Source: JAKOQB01 sp036824465
Lineage (GTDB): Bacteria > Pseudomonadota > Gammaproteobacteria > Burkholderiales > Burkholderiaceae_F
Length of the DNA: 32,926 bases
NCBI GenBank assembly: GCA_036824465.1
Contig: DAITAC010000046.1
Coordinates: 1 to 32,926, forward strand
Direction: 5' to 3'
This document shows, in pieces, positions 17,127 through 25,500 of this stretch (position 1 is its first letter; each line of letters opens with the position of its first letter). The notes beneath the pieces are model-generated. The model searched no databases. It was not told the DNA's origin and saw only the letters and a list, made by a program, of their open reading frames with translations. The translations under genes were made by a program, and so were the position numbers.

Positions 17127-18246
17127 AAATGGAGACTGTCATTGCTATGACCCTTTCAATCGAGAACTCCGATTCAGCCAGTCGCCGCGCCTCGACGCCA
17201 AGACTTAAGCGGAGCGACCGATCATCCAAAAGACGTTTGATTGCGATTGCGAGCGCTGCCGAATTCCGTGCTGGTACCAGAATTCCGGTGGATAGGTGTT
17301 TAACGACTTCACGTGACCCGGCAACGTCTACCGCCACGATGCCTCGGGCACAGGATGCGGCCTCCAGCAGAACCTTGGGTACACCTTCGCGGTAGTAAGA
17401 AGGGAAAGCAAAGACGGCGCACTGCGTCAACACAGATTCCGGATCTTTGCGGTGTCCCCACCACTCAATGACGCCCTGTTCATGCCATGCGCTGAGCCGC
17501 TCCGAGGGAACGGAGCCAGGATTGGACGGGTCGGGTGCTCCCACCAAAACAAATCGGGCGTTAACCCCAGACCCACGCAGCCGCCGTGCCGCCTCTACGA
17601 ATTCCGTAACGCCCTTTTCCCATAGCATGCGGGACATCAACATCACGATGTGTTCGGTCGGCTCTTTGGAAGGAGGCATGAACTCTTTCGTGTCAACCCC
17701 CGATCCTCGTATCAGTGTCACAAGGTCCGCACTCGCCCCGAGCTCGTTCAAAACAACGGCAAGATCGTCCGAATTCTGAACGATCAGTTGCGCCCGACCC
17801 ATCGAAAGAACGAACCGAAGGCCGATCCGCAAGATCGGGCGCAACATTTGCGCCCAACTGCGGCCTTGAACAAAGACAGAACCAAGTCCGGTGAGTGCGT
17901 TCACGCGCGAAGGCACATGAGTCAGCGCAGCGGCTAACGATCCGAGCAAAACTGGCTTGAGTGCAACGTGATGAACGATGTCTGGCCGCCACCTTCGGTA
18001 CGCACGAATCAGTTCGAAAACCGTCGCGATTTCACGCGCCGGATTCAGGCTCGAACGTCGAAGCGTACGGAGGGGAATGAGCTCGATTCCGGCGTCGCGA
18101 ATTGAGTCCGCGTGCGAACCAACACGCGTGGCAACGGCAACTTCGTATCCCATGGCAACTGCGGCTCGCGCCAGCGGAAGCCGATGCGAAACAAAGTACC
18201 AGTCTTCGGTGACCACAAACAGCAGGCGCGGTCGCTCAGCGCCCAT
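17095..18246 (-). CDS. GT4-family glycosyltransferase
   Basis: 383 residues, GT-B fold, cytoplasmic/peripheral membrane. The N-terminus is LLFVVTEDWYFVSHRLPLA, common in WbpT/WbnE-like enzymes of O-antigen loci; VRGSGVDTKEF-type hinge is at 179-188. The nucleotide-sugar site is the EX7E pair Glu287 and Glu295 (REGVPKVLLEAA) followed by GIVAVDVAGSREVV. It acts after the WbpL-like enzyme, adding a hexose or uronic sugar to the lipid-linked O-unit; the sugar is not predictable. Its start overlaps the AsnB-like gene by 11 bases, so translation is probably coupled. Confidence 0.88.
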   Translation of the reverse strand: MGAERPRLLFVVTEDWYFVSHRLPLARAAVAMGYEVAVATRVGSHADSIRDAGIELIPLRTLRRSSLNPAREIATVFELIRAYRRWRPDIVHHVALKPVLLGSLAAALTHVPSRVNALTGLGSVFVQGRSWAQMLRPILRIGLRFVLSMGRAQLIVQNSDDLAVVLNELGASADLVTLIRGSGVDTKEFMPPSKEPTEHIVMLMSRMLWEKGVTEFVEAARRLRGSGVNARFVLVGAPDPSNPGSVPSERLSAWHEQGVIEWWGHRKDPESVLTQCAVFAFPSYYREGVPKVLLEAASCARGIVAVDVAGSREVVKHLSTGILVPARNSAALAIAIKRLLDDRSLRLSLGVEARRLAESEFSIERVIAMTVSIYEKLLDHRRI

Positions 18247-20200
18247 CGGTGTGCTCGAGCCAGGCCTGGAACATCAGGATCGTCCACAACGCGTAGTGGT
18301 GCGACGCGCGTCCCTCGCGATGCTCGGTCCAAGCACGGGTGATCGGCTCCACGGCGAAAAAGCCCTGCGAACGAAGCCTGGCGGGATCAAGCAGATGGTC
18401 TGCCCACTCTCGCAGCGGGCCGCGCAGCCAATGATCGATCGGCACACCAAAGCCCATCTTCGGACGCTCGAACAACTGGCGCGGAACATACCGTTCCAGC
18501 ACCGCACGCAGCAAGTGCTTGCCACGGCCCGCCCGGACCTTGTATTCGAGAGGAATGCGCCAGGCGAATTCGACCACGCGGTGGTCGAGCAGCGGCACCC
18601 GCGTCTCAAGGCTTACCGCCATCGCGGCGCGATCGACCTTCACGAGGATGTCATCCGGCAAGTAGGTGACAAGGTCGAGAAAGCTCATGCGCGCGAGCGG
18701 ATCAACCATGCCCTGCAGACTTGCGCCTCCGTCGGTCAGCGGTGTACGAGGCGCGCGCGCGCCCGGCACGAGGACCGCGGGGTCGGGCCACAGCGAGACG
18801 AGACGCAGGTAGACCTCATCGAGGGTTGCCTTTTCCAGTACCGAAGCCAGCTTATGCACCTTCTCGCCGGGATGTTGCGTCCGTAACGGCCGCGGCAGCA
18901 CCGATCGGATCGGTTTCAACGCGTAATCCCAGGCCGTCGCCGGCAACGCGCGCAGCGCGCCTGCGGTCAAGGTGCGCAGCGCGGCGGGAACGGCCGAGAG
19001 CTTGCGCCACACCTGCTGGGCGATCACATAGCGGTTATAGCCGCCAAACAATTCGTCGCCGGCGTCGCCGGACAGCGCAACCGTCACGTGGCGACGTGCG
19101 AGTTGCGATACGAGAAACGTCGGTATCTGCGACGAGTCGGCAAAAGGTTCGCAGTAGATCTGCGGCAGGCGCGGAATGACTGCGCGTGCTTCCTCGGGCG
19201 TGACGTAGAGCTCCGTGTGATGTGTCCCGAGGTGAGCGGCGATGGCCTTGGCGTGTTCCGCCTCGTTGTACTCGGTCTCATTAAAGCCGATGGTGAACGT
19301 ATTGATCGGCCGCGCGCTCTGCGCCTGCATCAACGCAACGACGGTGGAGCTGTCGATGCCGCCCGAGAGAAACGCGCCCAGCGGCACGTCCGCTTCCATC
19401 TGGCCGCGCACGGCCTGGCGCAGCAGCGCATCCAGGTCGTCGACCATCACGGCCTCCGTCGAATGCAGCGGATCCGCCAGACCCGCGAACGCAACGTCGC
19501 GTGCTGACCAGAAGCTCTCGATGCGGGTTTCGGTTGAATCGCGCGCGAATTCGGCAAGGCAGCCCGGCGGCAGCTTGGACACGCTGCAATAGATGCTGTA
19601 CGGTGCCGGCACGTAGCCGTGGCGCACGTAAGCGACCAGCGCGTCGCGGTCAATCTCGGCGCGAAACGCCGGGTGCGCACGCAGTGCCTTCAACTCCGAG
19701 CCGAACAGCAGCGCATCGCCGAAGCGTCCGTAATAGAGCGGTTTCTCGCCGACACGATCGCGCGCAAGAGTCAGTCGACGCTCGGCACGGTCCCAAAGAG
19801 CGAATGCAAACATGCCGACCACGCGGCGCAGCGCTTCCTTTGCGCCCCACGTGACGATTGCTTCGAGCAGTACCTCGGTGTCGGAATGCCCGCGCCAGCG
19901 AAGCGGCCCGCGCACACCATCGACTTCGGCGCGCACGCTCGCGGTGTTGTAGAGCTCGCCGTTGTAGGCGATGAAAAAACGTTCGTCGTGCGAACGCATC
20001 GGCTGGTGGCCGGCGGCGGTCAAGTCGACGACGGCGAGCCGCCGGTGGCCGAGGGCGACGCCACATTCCGGGTCGCACCAGACGTCGCTGTCGTCGGGGC
20101 CGCGGTGGGCCAGGCGGTCAGCCATTGATGAGACAACCGCACGTAACCCCGCCTCATCGCGCTTGGCGGAGTAGTCAAGAACGCCGGCAAGGCCACACAT
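18236..20200 (-). CDS. AsnB/WbpS-like glutamine-dependent amidotransferase
   Basis: 654 residues. The class II glutaminase domain starts with Cys2 (MCGLAGV), exposed after Met removal, with RGPDDS (33-38), GHRRLAVVDL (51-60) and YNGELYN (79-85). The synthetase domain has the PP-loop SGGIDSS (279-285), then SGDAGDELFGGYNRY and the conserved VDRAAMAVSLETRVPLLDH block. Full length and all motifs present. In an O-antigen cluster such proteins (WbpS type) are thought to amidate a uronic acid sugar rather than make asparagine; a metabolic AsnB remains possible. The ATG at 20200 has GGGAAGG upstream. Sits between two GT4 genes. Confidence 0.9.
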   Translation of the reverse strand: MCGLAGVLDYSAKRDEAGLRAVVSSMADRLAHRGPDDSDVWCDPECGVALGHRRLAVVDLTAAGHQPMRSHDERFFIAYNGELYNTASVRAEVDGVRGPLRWRGHSDTEVLLEAIVTWGAKEALRRVVGMFAFALWDRAERRLTLARDRVGEKPLYYGRFGDALLFGSELKALRAHPAFRAEIDRDALVAYVRHGYVPAPYSIYCSVSKLPPGCLAEFARDSTETRIESFWSARDVAFAGLADPLHSTEAVMVDDLDALLRQAVRGQMEADVPLGAFLSGGIDSSTVVALMQAQSARPINTFTIGFNETEYNEAEHAKAIAAHLGTHHTELYVTPEEARAVIPRLPQIYCEPFADSSQIPTFLVSQLARRHVTVALSGDAGDELFGGYNRYVIAQQVWRKLSAVPAALRTLTAGALRALPATAWDYALKPIRSVLPRPLRTQHPGEKVHKLASVLEKATLDEVYLRLVSLWPDPAVLVPGARAPRTPLTDGGASLQGMVDPLARMSFLDLVTYLPDDILVKVDRAAMAVSLETRVPLLDHRVVEFAWRIPLEYKVRAGRGKHLLRAVLERYVPRQLFERPKMGFGVPIDHWLRGPLREWADHLLDPARLRSQGFFAVEPITRAWTEHREGRASHHYALWTILMFQAWLEHTDGR

Positions 20201-20204
20201 GTTT

Positions 20205-21344
20205 CTAGCCTTCCCTGCCAGGCAACCGCGCGACAGAAAAGAGCAACTCAGCGTAGCGTCGCGCGATCTCTGCGATCGAGTAGTTTCGAATGATTCTGTC
20301 TCGCGCCCGCGCGCCGAGCTCGCGCCGTGCGCCGGATTCCAACAACAGGAGCCGCACTAGCGCCGCCGCCAGGGCATCAGGGTTCGACGGGGGAACCACC
20401 TCTCCAGTGTCTCTGATCAACTCCGATACGTCGCCGACCGCTGTTCCGACACAGGGCACACCGCAGCACATCGCCTCGCCAAGCACATTCGGAAACGCTT
20501 CGGCGATGGAACTGAGCGCCACGACGTCAGCGGCCGCAAGCAGATTTGCAACATCATCACGACGGCCGAGCATTCGAACGTGCGGACGAAGGCCCAGGTC
20601 ATCCACCATCTTTACAAGCTCCGCATTCGATTCGTCGACACCCGCCCCAACCAGGAGGAAACAAGCCTCCGGAAAGACGGAGATGACTCGCGCCGCCGCA
20701 CGCAACAGCGTTGGATAGTCCTTGTCCGGGTGGAAGCGCGCCACCTGGGCAACCACCTGTGCGGTGGCGGCGATCCCGAGCTGCGCTCGCATCACGGCGC
20801 GCAGAGTATCGTCCGGCCGAAGCCGTTCGGTCTCAAAGCCGTTCGGCACGACCGTAGCTTTCGCACCTGCGTATCCACACGCCTCATGCTGACTTCGTGC
20901 GACGACGGAGTTATAGACGATCAGATCTGCGCCACGCGACAGCCGAGCCCCGGCCCCGATCACGCGCCGGGTTAGCCACTTGTCCTGCGCCCTGAACAGC
21001 GATTGTCGGATGCCCCAGACCACCGGCAGTCCAAGTCGTCGTCCGGCGACCAGTGCGGCCAGATTGCCGTGGTACATCCACCCATGCAGAAGCGACGCTC
21101 GCCGCCGACGCAAATAGGACGAAAGCCTCGGTAATGCGGTAACGAGAGAAGTCAGTGTCGGTAGACCAAGGGTCAGGACCTCAATCGAGCTTTGCCGAAG
21201 CATCGGGCCGACCACTCCAAGATCCCTTAACGACACCACTGCGGGCGTGATGCCAAACTGCCGAATCGCGGTGGTCAGGCGCAGCAACGCAAACTCGGCC
21301 CCACCAGTGTCAAGGCCGCTGCTCAAAAATACGACTTTCATCAT
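20205..21344 (-). CDS. GT4-family glycosyltransferase, first gene of the operon
   Basis: 379 residues. It starts MMKVVFLSSGLDTGGAEFAL; the GGAE motif is typical of GT4 enzymes of surface polysaccharide loci (WbpR-like position). GIRQSLF at about 111 and VVPNGFETERLRP at 165-177 are in the interdomain part, and the donor site is EAFPNVLGE (Glu282-Glu290) followed by GVPCVGTAVGDVSELI. No membrane segment. It ends four bases before the AsnB-like gene. The promoter should lie in 21345-21441, just before the IS701 element, but I see no clear -35/-10 pair. Specific sugar unknown. Confidence 0.9.
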   Translation of the reverse strand: MMKVVFLSSGLDTGGAEFALLRLTTAIRQFGITPAVVSLRDLGVVGPMLRQSSIEVLTLGLPTLTSLVTALPRLSSYLRRRRASLLHGWMYHGNLAALVAGRRLGLPVVWGIRQSLFRAQDKWLTRRVIGAGARLSRGADLIVYNSVVARSQHEACGYAGAKATVVPNGFETERLRPDDTLRAVMRAQLGIAATAQVVAQVARFHPDKDYPTLLRAAARVISVFPEACFLLVGAGVDESNAELVKMVDDLGLRPHVRMLGRRDDVANLLAAADVVALSSIAEAFPNVLGEAMCCGVPCVGTAVGDVSELIRDTGEVVPPSNPDALAAALVRLLLLESGARRELGARARDRIIRNYSIAEIARRYAELLFSVARLPGREG

Positions 21345-21441
21345 TGATTCATCTGCTCGCTCTGACGGTGATGCCGGCTCTGCGCGAAGGAAGGTCGTCT
21401 AGCTGTGAAGTTCCATTTAAACCAATTTTCGGAAGGGCTTA

Positions 21442-21445
21442 TTAA
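21442..21445. repeat. TTAA target-site duplication, left copy
   Basis: TTAA directly precedes the left inverted repeat of the IS701-family element and is repeated at 22920-22923. IS701-family elements duplicate a YTAR tetranucleotide, which TTAA fits. Confidence 0.65.
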
Positions 21446-21458
21446 TCTTACTGTGTCA
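21446..21458. repeat. IS701-family left terminal inverted repeat
   Basis: TCTTACTGTGTCA; the transposase stop codon at 21448-21450 lies inside it, as is common in compact elements. Confidence 0.85.
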
Positions 21459-22857
21459 CAAGAATAGTTTTCCGCTTCGCTGGCCGCAGTGCGGGCACCG
21501 ACCGAGGCGATGGATGAGACGAACGCTGAGCTGATGACGGATCGTCGCGATGGAATCTGACACGTGCCGCTGCGCGCGCCGGGCTGCCACGCGGGATGTA
21601 ATCCGTGGGAAGGGGAGGAACTTGGCGTGCGATGAAGTTTTTTTTGGCGCCGACGATGCGGCCGGCGGCGAGGCGTTCCGAAACCAGGAACCCGTAGGCG
21701 GCAATGGTCAACGCGGCATGATGGTGAAACCCTCTCCAACCACGACCTTCGTAGTGTCCGAGGCCGAGTTCCTGCTTCAGGTCCTGGTAGTCGCGTTCGA
21801 TACGCCAGCGCATGTGTGTCTTGGCGACCAGATCATTGATCGCCGTGTCGGCCGGCAGGTTCGACAGGAAGTATTTGAGCGGCTCGGCATCCCCGGCCGG
21901 CCATTCGATGAGCAACCACTGCTCAGGGTGCAGCCGGGCTCGGCCCGTGTTGCCGCCGGCGTGGCGCACGCGCACGGCGGCGAAGCGTCCGGTGAGGGTT
22001 TCGTTGGTGCCCTCGCGCCAACTGACCGTGTGAAATGCACTGGTCGGCAGTTGCTGGGCCAGCGCCTTCGCACTCAGCGGTTGCCGACGGCGCGTGCGAC
22101 GCGGCATCACAGGTGGGCGGCTCATGCCGCCATAGCGCTTCGGTGGCAGCGGTTCGACCCCCGGGGGCCACACCACCACCGCCGAGGTGATGCCCACGAC
22201 GTAGGACAGCCCCAGATCGCTCAGCCGCTGCCGGAATGCCGTGTCGACGCCGTAGCCGGCATCGGCCAGCACGCAGTACTTCGGCGCGCCGTCGCCCAGC
22301 AGCGCCTGCAGTTGCGCGAGCGCCATCTCGGTCTTGGTGGCGAACTTGACCTCAGTCGGCACCCCGGCCTTCTCGCGCCTGTGCGCATTCTGCGCCCACT
22401 CCTTCGGCAGGTACAGCCGCCAAGCCACCGGAAGGCTCGCCTGCTCGTTGGCCAAAGAGATACTGACCGCGACCTGGCAGTTGTCCTGCTTGCCCAGAAC
22501 GCCACAGTACTGCCGCGCCACCCCCACCGAGTGCGTACCCTTCTTCGGAAAAGCCGTGTCGTCGATGATCCAGAAGCCGTCCGCGGAGAAGTCCATCCGG
22601 GGCACGACCCACTGGCTGACTCGTCGCAGCATCTCGGCGTCGGACCACTCGGCTTGGGCCACGAAATGATGCAACGCCTGGTGCCGGGCACTGGCGTGCA
22701 ACGGATCGATCCTGGCGGCCATCGGCTCCACGCTCTTGCGCGGCCCCGGCAAGATCAATCCGGTGCAGTAGCCCTTCAGCCCCACGTGCCGGTCCGCATG
22801 CCCAAGTCCCGCCGCCAAATGCTCCATGTATCGCTCAAACCGCTCGCTCGCACCCAT
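21448..22857 (-). CDS. IS701-family transposase, C-terminus frameshifted
   Basis: 469 residues from ATG 22857. DDE-type catalytic core: first Asp in FWIIDDTAFPKKG (about 98), second in YCVLADAGYGVDT (about 200), Glu in RWRIERDYQDLKQELGL followed by HYEGRGWRGFHHH. These are characteristic of the family. The last 40 or so residues (after GSPARA) are low-complexity, whereas the neighbouring frame encodes RHVSDSIATIRHQLSVRL, then RLGRCPHCGQRSGKLFL, the expected end. The frame slips in an alternating GC run at 21571-21580. Whether this abolishes activity is unclear, as the catalytic residues are upstream. Confidence 0.88.
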   Translation of the reverse strand: MGASERFERYMEHLAAGLGHADRHVGLKGYCTGLILPGPRKSVEPMAARIDPLHASARHQALHHFVAQAEWSDAEMLRRVSQWVVPRMDFSADGFWIIDDTAFPKKGTHSVGVARQYCGVLGKQDNCQVAVSISLANEQASLPVAWRLYLPKEWAQNAHRREKAGVPTEVKFATKTEMALAQLQALLGDGAPKYCVLADAGYGVDTAFRQRLSDLGLSYVVGITSAVVVWPPGVEPLPPKRYGGMSRPPVMPRRTRRRQPLSAKALAQQLPTSAFHTVSWREGTNETLTGRFAAVRVRHAGGNTGRARLHPEQWLLIEWPAGDAEPLKYFLSNLPADTAINDLVAKTHMRWRIERDYQDLKQELGLGHYEGRGWRGFHHHAALTIAAYGFLVSERLAAGRIVGAKKNFIARQVPPLPTDYIPRGSPARAAARVRFHRDDPSSAQRSSHPSPRSVPALRPAKRKTILVTQ

Positions 22858-22906
22858 CGCTCCTCACACCAAGGACGAAGAAGTGCGAATAATGCCTTGA
22901 ATTTAT

Positions 22907-22919
22907 TGACACAGTAAGA
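22907..22919. repeat. IS701-family right terminal inverted repeat
   Basis: TGACACAGTAAGA, exact reverse complement of the left end, followed by TTAA at 22920-22923. Confidence 0.85.
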
Positions 22920-22972
22920 TTAAATGAAGTTAGTGCAACATTCTTTCTGTAATTTCGATTTGTTCTTCTTGC

Positions 22973-23013
22973 GTGCTGATCGCGGCTGAGCGTAGCGAAG
23001 CAGCAATCAGCAC
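22973..23013. repeat. imperfect 41-base hairpin upstream of the IS256 transposase
   Basis: GTGCTGAT at 22973-22980 pairs with ATCAGCAC at 23006-23013, with further partial pairing inside (GGCT/AGC). It lies about 90 bases before the transposase start and may be part of the left end of the IS256-family element or an outward structure limiting readthrough. Confidence 0.4.
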
Positions 23014-23105
23014 GGGGCGCGGCCGAAGAGGGGCCAAGCCGAACGATGTGCGAGTCTTTCTGTTGCGACCTTCGACCGAAGTCAAAGACAGAGAGGAACA
23101 GCATC

Positions 23106-24041
23106 GTGGCTTGGCGCCCCGAGAGTAACGAACTGCAGGCAATCTGGGAACAGGTGATGGGCGCGCTCACCGCGCACGGACTGGACGACTTGAGGCGACC
23201 GCTGGAGTTGTTGCTGAACGAGGCGATGAAGGCCGAGCGCAGCGCGCATCTGAACGCCGCGCCATGGCAGCGCACGGCGGCGCGGTGTGGGCATGCCAAC
23301 GACTTCAAGCCCAAGCGGCTGGCCACGCGCCTGGGTGCGCTCGATCTGCGCGTGCCGCAGGTACGCGATAGCGACTGGTATCCCTCGGTGCTGGAGCGTG
23401 GCATTCGTTCCGAACGTGCGTTGCTGTGTGCCTTGGCCGAGATGTACGTGCAGGGCGTGTCCACGCGCAAGGTCAGCGCCATCGTCGAGGAACTGGCCGG
23501 TTGCGAAGTCACCTCGATGCAGGTCTCGCGCGCGGCGGCGGCGTTGGACACCGAGCTGTCGGCTTGGCGCGAAGCCAAACTGCCCGCCTATCCCTACCTG
23601 TTTCTGGACGCCCGCTACGAGAAGGTGCGTCACGGTGGCCGGGTGCTCGATTGCGCCGTGCTGCTGGCTGTCGGCGTCACCGCCGGCGGTAAGCGCCGCG
23701 TACTTGGTGGAAGTCGCGCCTTGAGTGAAGCCGAGGCGCACTGGAGAGCGTTCCTGCAAAGCCTGCAGGCCCGCGGCCTCACCGGCGTGCCGCTGATCGT
23801 CGCCGACGACCATGCGGGGCTGAAGAGAGCGCGTGCGGCGGTGTTTCCGTCGGTGCCGTGGCAGCGCTGCCAGTTTCACCTGCAACAGAACGCGCAGGCG
23901 TACGTGCCACGACTCGAGATGAGAACCGAGGTGAGCCAGGCGCTGCGCGCCGAAGCTGGCGGCGTGGATGGAAGCCAACGTCCAGGAAGGACTGACACTG
24001 TTCGAGTTGTCGATCGTACAGAGCTGGCCCCATTCGTTTGA
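23106..24041 (+). pseudogene. truncated IS256-family (mutator-type) transposase
   Basis: The best start is GTG 23106, preceded by GAGAGGAA with a seven-base spacer (MAWRPESNELQAIWEQV). About 290 residues match IS256 transposases: LLNEAMKAERSAHLNA, CGHANDFKPK, MYVQGVSTRKVSAIVEEL, first Asp in YLFLDARYEKVR, second in LIVADDHAGLKRAR with WQRCQFHLQQNA. After VSQALR about 45 residues are missing, and KLAAWMEANVQEGLT continues in another frame, then homology stops. The third catalytic residue (Glu, in the usual TTNGLERxN-like end) is lost, as is the right inverted repeat. Inactive. Confidence 0.85.
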
Positions 24042-24078
24042 ACAACTGACCAAGGTCCGATAAGTGAATTCTTTGTGG

Positions 24079-24327
24079 TTAAGAAACGTCGAACTGGGTA
24101 CGGCGCAGGGTTATGCACCGCCGGCCGCTTTGGTCGCTGGCGACAGGCCAGGAACCGGCCGGCCATGCGTAGCCCACGTTGCATATCGCGAAAATCCTTC
24201 CGATCGTCCTCTTCATCGCTGACAGTGAGTCGATCTGGAACTCGCCTGGAGTTTTGTGCCCCAGACTGAATTGCGACCGAACGGCATTGTACAAATCGGA
24301 GATCAAACACCCGTACTCTCGACACAT
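24079..24327 (-). pseudogene. possible IS3-family transposase tail
   Basis: On the minus strand from about 24325 the frame reads YGCLISDLYNAVRSQFSLGH then KTPGEFQIDS, which resembles the YNxVRPHSSLGYKTPxEF end of IS3-family transposases, with PHSS changed to SQFS. Only about 25 residues are recognisable and the rest of the 82-codon frame is not. It is a third IS3-type scrap in the window, but weakly supported. Confidence 0.4.
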
Positions 24328-24771
24328 GTGAGGTCCTTGACGGCTGGCATCCGCGACACGCCCGGTCGGCGTGAAATCATCAGGTCATCGAGCGGAACGG
24401 CGGGCGTCGATGCCATGTGGCTACGACCAGATTGAAGGCTGCGTCGACGGGAAGTTCAGCGATGGATGTTCGCTGGAGCGACCTGGCTTACGCATGCGTG
24501 AAGCGCAAGCTCCCATGGTCACCTGAGAAGTCTTGCTGGACCTGAAGGAACTGCCGGCCGACGCTGTGCTATTTTGAGTCGCGGCTGCGCGGAACGAGTG
24601 GAGCCCCTCTTCCTTGCCCCGGGCAATGGGCGCACATGCGCAAGTCGGCGAGACCACCACCAATTACTATCTCGGCTGCGTCGAACCGTGAGCCGTCACG
24701 TACCGCACGGCGGGATAGAGGACATTTGAATTTCCTATACTCGCTAGTAGCGCGCCTTTGCGGGTACTGGC
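24328..24771. other. about 440 bp of decayed DNA without a recognised gene
   Basis: Between the IS3 scrap and the isomerase relic all frames are broken by stops. One plus-strand frame near 24430-24560 (DGKFSDGCSLERPGLRMREA, then LLDLKELPADAV after a stop) looks protein-like and may be another dead gene, but I cannot assign a family. Confidence 0.35.
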
Positions 24772-24942
24772 TTAGCGCAGTTTTCGAGAATTTTGGGGTG
24801 CAATTGATATGCAGACGCCGACGACGAACATGGGCCACAGGACGACGTTGCAGTCGACGCGCGCTTTCAGTTGCTGCACTCTTTCGAACGCGAGATACGT
24901 CATGGGGCTCGAGCAATCGAAGAAGAATTCGACTGTGCTCAT
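24772..24942 (-). pseudogene. N-terminal relic of a 2-hydroxychromene-2-carboxylate isomerase
   Basis: A 56-codon frame from ATG 24942 begins MSTVEFFFDCSSPMTYLAF, then RVQQLKARVDCNVVLWPMFV. This is the N-terminus of the DsbA-fold 2-hydroxychromene-2-carboxylate isomerase family (naphthalene-type aromatic degradation, glutathione-dependent); the SSP motif holds the catalytic-site Ser. Family members are about 200 residues, and homology stops near residue 43 before an early TAA at 24774-24772. So about four fifths of the gene is gone. It is divergent from the LLM relic at 25038. Confidence 0.65.
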
Positions 24943-25037
24943 GGAGCCACCTGGATGCGTATAGCGGTCAGCTTTGATTGTTGACAGGCGTTCGCAAAGC
25001 GGGTGATATGACCCACTTCTGACGGCCGGGCAATAGC

Positions 25038-25500
25038 ATGAAGTTCACGTGGTTCAACCTGATGCCTTGGCCGCGGTCCGTCGACGACCTCGGTGAAAAA
25101 TACCGCTGGGTCAGGGTCGACTTTCGGAGTTCGCCATACGACCCGCTAGGAGGCACGAGCTGCACAACGGCTATCTCGACGAAGGCGAGTATGGTGAGCC
25201 GTTCGGCTACGACGGCAACGGTGTCAACGAACACCACGCGAACGCGTGCGACATGATGCTGCTCCAAAAGATCATGGCCGCGGCGCTTGCCCGTCGTCCT
25301 TCGCTTGCTGCGCGCGTGGCTCTGGCCAATTCGATCGCGCAGTACAACCCGCCATGTCCCGTCGCCTAAGAAATCGAGATGCCCGACGTGGCTTCCGCCG
25401 GCCGGCTCCTCGCGGGCTTTCCAGTCGGTATGTCGACGGATGCGAACCGCGTCTACGGTGACATCTCGGGTCCGAGGCGGGAGCGTCATGCCGAATCGAA
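25038..25500 (+). pseudogene. relic of an LLM-class (luciferase-like) flavin-dependent monooxygenase
   Basis: ATG 25038 starts MKFTWFNLMPWPRSVDDL and runs to SSPYDPLGG. A frameshift near 25150 moves to GYLDEGEYGEPFGYDGNGVN then EHHANACDM, MAAALARRPS and ANSIAQYNPP, and after a TAA at 25367 to SAGRLLAGFPVGMSTDANRVYG. The blocks GVNEHH, NPP and GGRLxxGFPxG are signatures of bacterial luciferase-like oxidoreductases, and the N-terminus is close to a betaproteobacterial/rhizobial subgroup. Homology ends around 25500, roughly 170 residues in, of a usual 380 or so. Deletion, frameshift and nonsense make it dead. Confidence 0.72.

Larger units (their letters stand above)
21446..22919 (-). mobile_element. 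IS701-family insertion sequence
   Basis: 1474 bp. Perfect 13-bp terminal inverted repeats (TCTTACTGTGTCA at 21446-21458; its reverse complement at 22907-22919) and a TTAA duplication outside both ends define it exactly. It carries one transposase gene on the minus strand. Clean ends and intact duplication suggest a fairly recent insertion. It sits about 100 bases upstream of the first polysaccharide gene and separates that operon from the relics to the right. Confidence 0.88.

Noticed and set aside
18236..20200. Calling the AsnB-like gene a housekeeping asparagine synthetase
   Set aside because: Its tight overlap with glycosyltransferases in a polysaccharide operon favours a sugar amidotransferase. 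The possibility is kept as an alternative, not as the call.
21550..22917. A 455-codon plus-strand frame opposite the IS701 transposase
   Set aside because: Antisense shadow of a well-supported transposase; no recognisable motif.
24421..24663. An 80-codon minus-strand frame in the decayed stretch
   Set aside because: Ser/Arg-rich, no start signal and opposite a plus-strand frame that itself looks like gene debris.
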